Origin: Dactylorhiza incarnata
Taxonomy: Eukaryota > Streptophyta > Magnoliopsida > Asparagales > Orchidaceae
Length of the DNA stretch: 64,000 bases
Assembly: GCA_033032865.1 (NCBI GenBank)
Contig: JAWHQI010000327.1
Location: 744,001-808,000, forward strand
Reading direction: 5' to 3'
Part shown: positions 21,201 to 33,200 of the stretch, one piece after another
Layout: each line of letters starts with the position of its first letter
Position numbering within the stretch: position 1 is the first letter of the stretch
Notes under the pieces: model-generated
The model's input: the letters and a program-made list of their open reading frames with translations, nothing else
Told to the model about the DNA's origin: nothing
Database searches by the model: none
Position numbers and translations under genes: made by a program

Positions 21201-24200
21201 CCCAACTTACGATGGGAAGACGGACCCCTTGGGTTGGATCACCAGGTGTGAGCAATTCTTTGGCCACCAATAGATTCCGGCTAGTGAATGTCTTCCTCTG
21301 GCCTCCTTTCATCTTCTTGACTCCGCTCTGCTTTGGGCCACTAGTCTCCTCATCGACCAGCCAGACCTGACATGGGGAGAATTCAAGAGCTTCTGTAACC
21401 TACGCTTTGGTCCTCCTGTCCGCAGCAATCCTCTTGATTCCCTCATGAAATTCGTCAGACGGGCATCGTGGATGATTATCTGGACCAGTTTCAACTTCTT
21501 CTGGCGCACATTACGCTTTCCACAGAGATGCAGGTCGCCATATTCACCGCCGGATTTCACGACCGTCTGCGACTTGATGTCGCATTTGAAGCCCCTCCAG
21601 ACTTAGTGACTGTTATGAGTCTGGCTAGGCTGTGTGACCGTCACCTCCAACTGGAAAAGGAGGCCTAATTGCCCACCGACACAGGCAATCAGCAAGGCTG
21701 TCACCTCCAATTGGAAAAGGAGGGCTAATTGCCCACCGACACAGGCATTCAGCAAGGCCGTCCCGAGGGTTATCCAGCCCCACCAGTCTGTAGACTATCT
21801 CGGGACAAAATGATGGAACGGCGCACACAGGGCTTATGTTATAATTGCGACGAGAAGTGCACTCGAGGCCACAGGTGCAAACGAATTTTCTATCTGCACG
21901 TCGAGAACTCTGATGATGAAGGTGTCAGATAAAGAGGACACCATTGATCTCCCTTGAGCTTGAGGGCAAGCTCTTTTTGCAAGACGGGAGAGATGTTATG
22001 GGCCTTATTGTGATGTTATTTATTATTATTATGTTGTTGTTTATTGCATTTATGTCGTCTTCCTATTTAGGCGCATTCCAAGTTTGTGGTTGATTTCCTA
22101 TTTATTTGCATTTCAAGTCTGTCATTTTATTTCTAATAAGAGTCAGTTGTGTTTGTACGTCTATTTAAAGGACCCCTTAGGTCTTGTATTGGTATGAAAA
22201 GAATTAATTTGTTCCCTTCCTCTTGTTGTGAGATATTGGTAGCTCTCTCCTCTAACGAGCAAGCCCCGCTTAGGCAGCCGCGGTGTTGTCAATTAAGAAC
22301 TCGAGTCCATAATCCGGAATTTGAGAGGACAAGTCTTCAAATTGGTCCTGGTAGTCTGCGACAAATCCAGTTTGAGCCATATTTGTAATTCGGCCCATTG
22401 GAACTTCATAGTCTAATGGGCCGAATCGATCGAGGATAGAATGTTTAAATGATCCCCAATCATGACAGTAATTATTCTTGAGCAGTCCCTGGTACCAACG
22501 TGGCGCGGGTTTATCTAAATTAACAGATGCAAGAAAAACAAAATCCTATGGGGGAATCCGATTATACCTAAACATTGATTTGGTTTGATACATCCAATTT
22601 GTGGGATCTCCTTTGGAGAATCGTGGGAAACGAAAACTTACAAGTTTAAAATTGTAGGAATCTGGAGAATAATGAGGTGGATAATCCCACCGTTGGTTTG
22701 GATATGGTGTCCCCTGAATATGTTCAGGTGATGAATGCAAATTCTGAGGAATGCATTTGTATGGTGGACCTGGCATATCTTCTGACGACGAATGATTATT
22801 CTGAGGAAGTTGTGGGTATGTTGGGTCGAGAGAAATATTGTGCCTTTGATCCCTTCCGGGTTGTAATCTAGTGGGTAATTATGGATGAAAACAATCTAGT
22901 GGGTAATTATGGATGAAAACGAGCCTTCTGTTGCCTATTATAATGTGTCGATTCTTGGAATGTTGAGGGATTTCCCGGTGATGCAGGAATATAAATTGGT
23001 GGTTCCTCTTGGACGCCCGGCAGTGAAGAAGATGAAGCACCTCCATCATTAATCTAAGGCGGGAACCGGGGTGGACCAATTTCCTTTTCCTTTCTTTCAG
23101 ATGTAGCAACCAACAGTGCTAGAGATCGTTGGATATCGGAGAACTTATGATGACATCCTGCTGGATTAACTGAAGTTCTTTACTTATTCTTTGCATCATT
23201 CGTTGCTCCATTGCTTGAATATCTTCATGAATCAAACTGGATTTCTCATTAATGGATTCCTGGCATCGATCTAGTTCTTTCCGTGTATCATCATTAAGAT
23301 CTTGGTTGTTGATTATCTTTTTCTTGCCACAGGAGTTTGCTCCAGCCATTGACAGATCAATATGGGTATGGGACTCAACGTTCAGGCTCTCAACGAGAGC
23401 GCCATTGTAACGGGTTGCCGGCAACAATACTCTGGTGAGAGCTCGATACAGCGGGAGCTAATCCTAATTACTCTAACACAAATAAAACTAACAAGTAATT
23501 ATTTGATAATCAATCATGATGTCACTTATTACATCCCTGCTTATTTAAAGAGGATTTGTCTAACAGACATTTTGCTGTGACTGCCATCTGTCCAGTGTAT
23601 TTATATTGCAATGTATTAATAGAGCTAGTGACCGCCAGCTGTGCACCTGGTGACCACTGTTGTCCCTTATGTCTTTACTATTCTATCGTGGGTGCGCTCC
23701 ACCTGGTGTTCTTCTAGCCGTTGAGATCTGGCATAGTGTGGATTGAAGGTTGATGGTCGTTGAGCTGGTGTAGCGCAACAGATCAACAAGGGAGCACTCT
23801 TTCGACTACGGTCTAATCCTCCACCGACCCATGGAGAGATCCATTTCGAGGGATTCTAAGTTATTTAATTTTCTTGAGATAAAAAGATGCTCTTTGATGA
23901 ATTCTCAAGATTAAATAAAGTTGACCAAACATAAATATACATCTAAGTAATAGAACATGAAAGATAAATCACCTAAATAATTGACATACTTAAAATATAA
24001 TAATTTTTAAACTTCCCTGAATAGCCTGACCACCTCAATGAAGTAAAAACCGCAAAAGGAGATACTAGCTAAAGAAAACACACGAGTACACAACTGAATT
24101 CATTTAAATTTCAAAAACTACATCAATATCCCATCTAATAATGAGCAAAAGAAGAATCCATCATGAAAAACAAGGGGAAAAGAAACAATCATCACCAATT

Positions 24201-27200
24201 TCAAGAAGAATATTGAAGAGAACTTTCTTTAAAAAAATTGTTGGTTGCAAACAATACCTCTAGAGGATCAGATTCACCTTCAAGCTCCACCATTACAGGT
24301 GCATTCATGCTGTTGGAAAAGAAGAATTTAATGAAAATAAATTACAAAAAACTACAAAGTTGGTAATCCAAGGAAAAATTGAAATAAAAAACCTGATCTG
24401 AAGAGCGCGTGTGCCTAATATCCGCGCACGTTCATACTTTGTCATGTATTTGGATGTTTTCCTAGAGCGCTCAACTGGTTCTTGCTCTTTCTCTTCAGCT
24501 TCTACACCAACAACATCATCCGGAAGATCCTCGTTGTTGTCTTCCTCTATCTCTGCACCTTCCTACATATACACAATCAAATTAACCCCTTTGTTTAAGT
24601 AAAAAAAAGTAGTCGAAAGTTAAGTGCTTAACATATACCTCAATTTCTGGTTCTGGGGGCTCATCTTCGTACCTGCAGGCAAAATCATTCACAATGAACA
24701 ATTATGTCATGGATCCATTAATACGGAAAATCATAATTTTAAGTTCTTTTAGCTTCTCCGAAAAAGGAGCAGAGTTCTTGGCATGAGAATAAGAGAAGAA
24801 GATCAAATGACAGTTTTTGCAAATTTTGTCATGGAAGTAGTTCTAATGAGTTTGTAACAATTCTCTGGTAGTAATTCTAAATACCTAATCAAGAAGAAGG
24901 CATGGGGTAGGGGAGACGAAATAGGGGTTGAGAGCAGAAAAATGAAAAATTTATTAATATCTTTCAATACTTGAACAGTACTTTTCTCGTGTATTTAAAG
25001 GCTACTGAAACGTTACACAATAATCAGCTTATAGCCGTTGGAAACAATACAATAAAACACTTAAATCTTGTAATTATAATAGAATGAAGTTTGGCTTGAT
25101 CATCACCGTTGATGTGTCTTAGAACTTGAGATTTCTTGTAAACTGTCCGCCGTTTGATCTAATCTCAGAATGGTTGATTGCTTTATGTGTAACAATTCTC
25201 TGGTAGTAATTCTAAATACCTAATCAAGAAGAAGGCATGGGGTAGGGGAGACGAAATAGGGGTTGAGAGCAGAAAAATGAAAAATTTATTAATATCTTTC
25301 AATACTTGAACAGTACTTTTCTCGTGTATTTAAAGGCTACTGAAACGTTACACAATAATCAGCTTATAGCCGTTGGAAACAATACAATAAAACACTTAAA
25401 TCTTGTAATTATAATAGAATGAAGTTTGGCTTGATCATCACCGTTGATGTGTCTTAGAACTTGAGATTTCTTGTAAACTGTCCGCCGTTTGATCTATTCT
25501 CAGAATGGTTGATTGCTTTATGTGTTGGCCGTTGAATCTTTGCGGGATTTGTAAGCCGTTGGATATGGTGTACTATTGTATGGGTTGTTATATCCTTAGT
25601 CGTTGGATTGCTTGATATCAATTATGGCTGTTGTAATTGCTTGCAATAATACTGTCCCCTTTAAAAGGGACATCGCTTCATTTCATAGCTCGAAATGGCA
25701 TAACCCTAATCAGGAGAGGACAGGAGGAACTTCCTTGCGTTGTGAGACATGGATGCTCTAGCAATGGAGATGGCAGTAGATGTGGAACGAAGAGAAGATT
25801 CCGAAGCTGCAACTCTTGTTGGAGGATAGTGCTCTTAACATCATCAGTCGTAATTATACCTCTTATGATTTTTTTTGGGTCGTCGTCTTCTTTCTACATT
25901 GAGTGGTAGTATTTTACTGTTGTTTTGCTGGAGTAGCGTTCTGTGGTCTCTGAAGCGTTTCCTCTTGGTGAGCCATGTGGTGTCACAAGTGTTCCCTCTG
26001 CATTTGCGAGTTGGCCCCAGGATATTTGGAGTAAATAAGCGAGGATAGTCATGCAAAGTGGAGAGATCTTCCCAAGTACTATCTGTTGGGGGCAATTCCT
26101 TCCACTGTATCAATCCTTGGAATATTTCTCGGCCTTGCCGCAGGAGTCGGCGAGGTATTCATGCAGTGGCTTGTTATTTTAGCTTTGATTTGGAAGGGAT
26201 ATCACCTGGCGGTGTGGATCGCCGATATAGGGTTTGCGTAAGGAAATATGAAAAACCGGGTGGACTTTTGTCTCCGGAGGGAGGTGCAAACGGTAGGTCA
26301 TTGTGTCGATGACCTTCGTAATCTGATAGGGGCCATAGTATTTGAGATTAAGTTTACGACTGATGGTCTTATTGAGGAAAATCTGTCGATACGGGTATAG
26401 TTTTAGTAAGACACAGTCGGCCTCCTTTAAGGTCAAATCGGATCTTTTCTTATCAGCTTGTACCTTCATGCGTTGTTGGGACGATTGGAGATTTTCCTGT
26501 AGGTCCGATCTTGTAGTGTCATTTCAACTGCTTCATTACTGGTGATGCCTGCACAGTCGGATAAAAGTCTAGGGGGTGGTCAACCAAACATTACCTCAAA
26601 AGGAGTCATGTCGGTCGATGTGTTAAATGATGTGCTAAAGTGAAATTCTGCTAGGCTGAGGTAATTAGACCATTTTTTGGATTGTGAAAGTAAAAGCTCT
26701 TAAATACTTCGAGGCAACGATTTACCCTTTCAGTGAGGTCATCTGTTTGTGGATGAGAAGCCGGTCTGTATTTAAGGTTTGTGCCTTGTATTTTAACAAT
26801 TTTGTCCAAAAAATGCTTAAAAAATTGAGTCCCAATCAAAAAGGATGAATTTTGAAATGTAGTGGAGTTTGCCAATAGTGTCCCAAAATAACTTAGCTAC
26901 TATGAGTGTTGTAATAAGTTTTTTTAATGGGGGCAAAGTGCACGGATTTGGAGAATCTATCATGATGCAGGACGTCGGGGCCCCGCCGCACCCCGTGACA
27001 TCACACCAGCTAGCGGACCACGGCCAAGCACGCCTGCCAGAAGGACTGCAGTCCAGGCACCCCAACCCGTCTCCACGTCTGTTCTCAGCGCGGCGGGTTG
27101 TTGAGGCTGGGGCTCGATCCCCAGACCTCCTTGATAAGAACCTCTCCTAACTGACCAGTTGGTGATAAGGCCTGTTAGGAGAGGTTCTTATCAAGGAGGT

Positions 27201-30200
27201 CTGGGGATCGAGCCCCAGCCTCAACAACCCGTCGCGCTGAGAACAGGCGTGGAGACGGGTTGGGGTGCCTGGACTGCAGTCCATCTGGCAGGCGTGCTTG
27301 GCCGTGGTCCGCTAGCTGGTGTGATGCCCCGGGGTGCGGCGGGGCCCCGACGTCCTGCATCATATCAACTACCAGTACTATGGTAATGTTGAAGAAATGG
27401 GTAATTTTGTGATAAAGTCCATGGTAAGAAGATATTACCATATTTTCATTGGTGTGGGTAATGGTTGAAGGAGGCCATATGGAGAATGGTCAAGTGGTTT
27501 TATTTTTTGACAAATATCACATTGATTTATATAGGTAGTTAAATCGGTTTTCATATTGTGCCAGTGGAATTGGGTCTGTAGGCGATGTTGGGTGACTTTA
27601 ATTCCTGAATGCCGCCCATAATAACTGGAATGAGCTTCTTTGATTAATTTGTTTTTTTATGGTGGAATTATGTGGAATATATAATTTGTATTTGTAATTG
27701 TTGAAGATATTAGTATTTTATTATTCAAGTCTATTAGTTTGTGAGTTGGTTTAGTCCCACATCGTGAGTCAAGTACTATGCGTCGTTGTAACTCCTATAT
27801 ATTACCCCCTATGTGGATGAATAAATTAAACCAACTATTATATCTTTCTCTCTTTCAACATGGTATTAGAGCGGGAATCGAATCTGGGAAATTTTTCGTC
27901 GGCCTAATTTGTTGGTGACCTAAAGTTCTCGGAAGCCTCCATCAGATTTCCGTCTCTTCCTCTCGTTTCGAGCCCTTCAACTGCGCAGATAGGGGTTTTC
28001 GTCGCCTTAATTTGTTGGCGACCTAAAGTTCTCGGAAGCCTCCATTTGATTTCCGTCTCTTCCTCTCGTTTCGAGCCCTTCAACGCAACTATGGGTCCCA
28101 TCAAGACATCCCTCTCCCGCTCCCATCGACGAAATCGGTCTTTTGATTCTGTCGAGGGGAGCGACATTCGACCCTCCCACGACGTCCGTATTCTGCGACG
28201 GAAGCAGCATCTAGTCTCCTCGACTCTCTACACTATCGTCGACGTAAGGGTCCCTTCCGTTTTTCCTGTCTAGATCCTGCCGACATGCTTTCATCCTTGT
28301 CATCTCCCATCTTCTTCGTGAGATCGGCTGCTGGATCCTTTCTTCCGTTGGCTTCTCTGTCGCAGCTCTCCTCTTCTTCCGCCGAAGATACCGTCTAGCC
28401 AGCTTGTTGTTGCTCTCCTTTCGTGCTTGCTGCTGCTCCAGTCTGATTGATGTGTGTGCTCTCGGGTAATCTAGTGGTACATATGATGATGGAGCCTGCT
28501 GCTGTCCCGGGGCTGTTTTCTGCCGTTGTCCGTTGTTGTTCCGCTGGATATTTGTATCCAGCTGCTCGCCTCTTTCGAAGACTGATGTGTTGATGAAGTT
28601 TTTTTCTATGTTTTTTAGTATTTTTTATTTTTATCCAACAACTCCAGTTTGATTGATGTGTGTGCTCTCGGGTAATCTAGTGGTACATATGATGATGGAG
28701 CCTGCTGCTGTCCCGGGGCTGTTTTCTGCCGTTGTCCGTTGTTGTTCCGTCGGATATTTGTATCCAGCTGCTCGCCTCTCTCGAAGACTGGTGTGTTGAT
28801 GAAGTTTTTTTTCTATGTTTTTTAGTATTTTTTATTTGTATCGTCTTAATTCTTTAGTGTTATATGTCTTCATGCACGTGTTCTACGTGAGAGGGAGTCT
28901 TTGTGATGAGGGTGAATCAGATGACTCTCTTTCCCGACTCCTTCCTTAGTCACACACGGCCTCCAGACATATTTTGTGTGTTGTTTGTGTCTCCAAGCGT
29001 TATAAGTCTTCATGCACGCGAGTGTTCGTGATGAGGGCGACTTGGATGACTCTCTTTCCCGACTCTTGCCTTAGTCACACACGGCCTTCAAGCGTATTTC
29101 GTGTGTTGTTTGTGTCTCCCCAAATTTTTCTTCTTCGTTGTTGGGTAAGGGTGGTTTGGCCTTTGTTGGATGACTTAGTTTCAGCTCCGGGAGCATCCAG
29201 CGGGATCATGGTCGGTTTGTGACCCAACGAAGTGTCTTATGCCCGGTTGGATTATCCCCGGTGACACGCGGTTGGGCCCCGGTGGTTGCTGTTTTGTCCC
29301 ACGTTGCCAACCACCATTGCCTCTCTTTTTATAATGTGTCCAAGCTGAAGGTTTCCCCTTTAGCTTGAGGGGGAGTGTTGAAGATACAGTATTTTATTAT
29401 TTAAGTCTATTAGTATGTGACTGAGTTTAGTCCCACATCGTGAGTCAAGTATTATGTGTCGTAACTTCTATATATTAACCCCCTATGTGGATGAATAAAT
29501 TGAACCAACTATTATCTATTTCTCTCTCTATCAGCAGTAATAAATGTAGTCATTTTTATGTCATTCTGGTATAGTGTGAGGAGTTACTTCTAAGGTGGTG
29601 AGTAGATTTTGGGAGAAAGCATCTGTTGTATAATTTAATGCTAAATTCTATAATAGTGAGGAAGTGGGAACAGAGAGGACATTCAGAATGACTGGGGAAG
29701 ATGATTCAGGAATTAAAGTCACTCTCGATAAAGGATCGGCTACTTTATTGCCTTATTGGTATTGCCTTTGATGATATACTCGTAGCCCAATAATTTGGCT
29801 ACAAATGTTTGTTGTTCAGGAGTATGGATATCCCGTGTTAGTAGGTGAAGAAGGCTCTGGTGGTCGGTTAAGATAGTAAATTGATGGCCTAATAAATATT
29901 GCCTCCATTTTGCTACTGTCGTGGTAACCGTGTACATTTCCCGTATGTATGTTGATTTACGTTGCATCAAAGGGAAAAGTTTCTTACTAAAATATGCAAA
30001 TTTTGTATTATGTTGGAGCAAAACTTCTCCTATGCCTACCCCTGATGCATCGGTTTCAATTATAAAGGGAATCTTAAAATTTGATAGAGATAATATCAGA
30101 GATTGAGTTAGGCAAGTTTTTAAATCATCAAATGTTGCCTGGGTTTTTGCAATCCAAAGGAATGTTTTTTTGTGAGCTCTGTGAGTGGATAAGCGAGCAA

Positions 30201-33200
30201 AGCAAGGTTTTTGATAAATTTCCTATAATATCCGGCCAACCCCAGGAAAGCTCTCACTTCCTTTTGGTTTGTAGGCGCCGAAAAATTGGAAATAGCTATA
30301 GTATTGTTTTGATTGGGGGTGATTATGCTGTTAGAAATGATGTGACCTAAAAATTCTATTTTAGTAGTTAAAAAGGAACATTTAGAAAGTTTAATATATA
30401 AACTATGGGCTTGCAGTGTTTGAAAGGTTGTTTGTAAATGAAAATAGTGTTTGAAAGGTTGTTTGTAAATGAAAATAGTGTTTGAAAGGCTGTTTGTAAA
30501 TGAAATTAGTGTTTGAAAGGCTATTTGTAAATGAAAATAATGTTCAGTAATGGTTGCGCTAAAGATTAGAATATCATCAAAAAAAGACTACTATGAATTT
30601 GCGCAAGAATGCGGAATTATAGAATTCATCAAGGCTTGAAATGTAGAGGGAGCATTAGATAAGCCGAATGTCATGATGGTGAATTCATATTGGCTTTGAT
30701 TTGTTTGAAACGTTTTTTATGTATGTCTTATTCAACCATTCGAATTTGGTGGTATCTTGAACGAAGATCCAGTTTGGAAAATATTCTAGCAGTGCAAAGT
30801 TTATCGAGTAGTTCATCAATTGTTGGTATCAAAAAACGATTTTTAATAGTTAGTTTATTTAAAGCATGGTAGTCAACGTAAAAAGCGCCAAGTACTGTCT
30901 TTTTTCATTACTAAAATGATTGGGTAACTGAAACTGGATGTACTTGGACGAATTTGGCCGGCCTTTAACATGTCTAAAATAAGTCGTTCAATTTCTTTTT
31001 TTTTGGAAATATGGGTAGATTCGGGGGAATTGCATCTAGAAGTAATGTTATTGTGTGATCGATTGGACGATATGGTGGTAAGTCAAGAGGTTCGAGGGTC
31101 AAATGTGAGAAAGCTTTGAGTGATTGTTGAAAGTTAGAAGGTAGTTCCCGGATATTCCCAGAAGAACTGGGCGTTGTATTGTTGGGTAACGGAACAACTG
31201 AGGATAAAATGAGACACATGCGTGAGGGTTTTAAGGATATCAAACGGTAGAGTTGTGATGATCTATTGTTGCACCGACACCGACACGCGACACGCGACGC
31301 GACACGACACGACACGCGACTCGTTGATTATAAAAAAATACCATATTCCGACACGCTGGGACACGTGTATTAAATATTTATTTTTTATAATTATGAAGGA
31401 GTACGTTCTCCAATTCCTCTCGACACATGATGAAGAAGATGGTTGTGCAAGAAGCTTTATGGCTAAACTTTGTAGCATAGGTGCACTTGCACCATGAATA
31501 ACCCACCAAGCCTTATGATCCATCGAAGATCGACTGTGAACTGAATCAAATTATCTAAATTCTCCATTTATATAAGCAAAATTTGCGTACTCTAAATTCA
31601 CCTTGGTGCGATCCTCAATGTTAGGAAAGTACTTCCTAAAGCATTTTTTGGTTTCTTGAATGATTTCACTATCCTTGTATGGATAAATTCTAGAAGAATC
31701 TTTATTGAGTCATTGTTCAATATAGTACCTAAATTTTAAAAATAAAACATCACACATAGTGGCCTTTATAGTGTTCTGAAGTGTCGGAGAGTGTCGGAGA
31801 GTCCGAAGAGTGTCGGAGAGTCCGACACCGACACGCTGGGCAATTTGAAGTGTCGGTGCAACATAGGTGATGATGAAACAGTGCCCAGAGGAGCATTTTT
31901 ATGCCCTATTAATGTGATTGTGCCTTGGTGGCCCGGATAAGATACATTGAGATTTTTATAATCCGTGGCCACGGGCCCTAAGGTTTCCAACCACTGCATT
32001 TCTAAAATAATGTTTGCGCCTTCGATATCTAAAACATAAAGGGTTACAGAGAACAAATGTGCACGCATGAGCAGCGAGATATCATTACATTTCCCTTTGC
32101 ACCCTTCAGTTGTTCGGTTGCCCATATATACATGAAATTCGGTAATGATGTGAATAGGTAGTTTTAGGAAGTTTGTCATACGTGCAGAAATAAAATTGTG
32201 GGTACTTACACCGTCAACGAATACCACTAATGGTTTGGTTGAGATATAGGCAGTGAGGCAGATACCGCGTTCAGGGGGTATCCTGGAAAGAGTGTGTATG
32301 CTAACACCAGTCGGCGGGGAGTCGTCTTCAATATCGAGTGATGGTGTAGGGATGTCGGGAAAGTCATCTACGTCCGCACCGGAAAAATACATGAGGGAAC
32401 CTTTGCCCTTGCATTTGTGACCGGCGTGTAACTTCTCATTGCAATTGTAACATAAACCGTTCTCACGGCAAGATTGTAGTTCAGCTGGAGAGAGGCGTTT
32501 TAAGGGGGGAAATGAGGTGGTGTGGTTGTGTTAGTCTTAGAGAGTGGAGGGCTTGAAAAGGATGGTCGATTGTAGGTAGACTTAAACATGGGGTCATCTA
32601 AACTTTGGTCGCCGTACATGCGGGAGAGTGAGTATGTGTCATGTATCTCGATGGAGCATTGAGTAAGAACAGCCCGACGGATGTGTGGTTTTAATCCGGA
32701 CACAAACATACTAGTTAAGAATGCGGGTGCGAGTCCGGGGACACGGGTTGTTAAATATTCAAGCTGTTTTTTATATGCAAGAACAGTTGTAGCATGTTGT
32801 AACTTGGTAAGGGCACCGGCGGGGTCATCATACGTGGATGGACCGAATCTTTTTATAAATGCATCTACAAAGAAAGGAAAGGATAATGTTGGGTGGTCAT
32901 GTAATGTGGCTTGGTACCACCTAGAGGCGGGCTTGTCTAGATGTAGTGCAGCGAGAATGAAAAAATCTTGAGTGCGAACATTGTTATATTGAAAATAAAG
33001 TTGGAGTTCATAGAGTCAATCTGTGGTATCGCCCATGGAAAAATGCGGGCATTAAACGTGAATAAAAAGAGCGGGTCGTGAGGAAACTACCTGGGATGTG
33101 GTAGGTGGGGGCTTGGTCCAAGATATCTGGTGGAAGATTGCGCATGGTTGAGATCGAGCGAGCGAGTTGGGAATTGATTGTTGGCAGGGTCCATAGAGCG

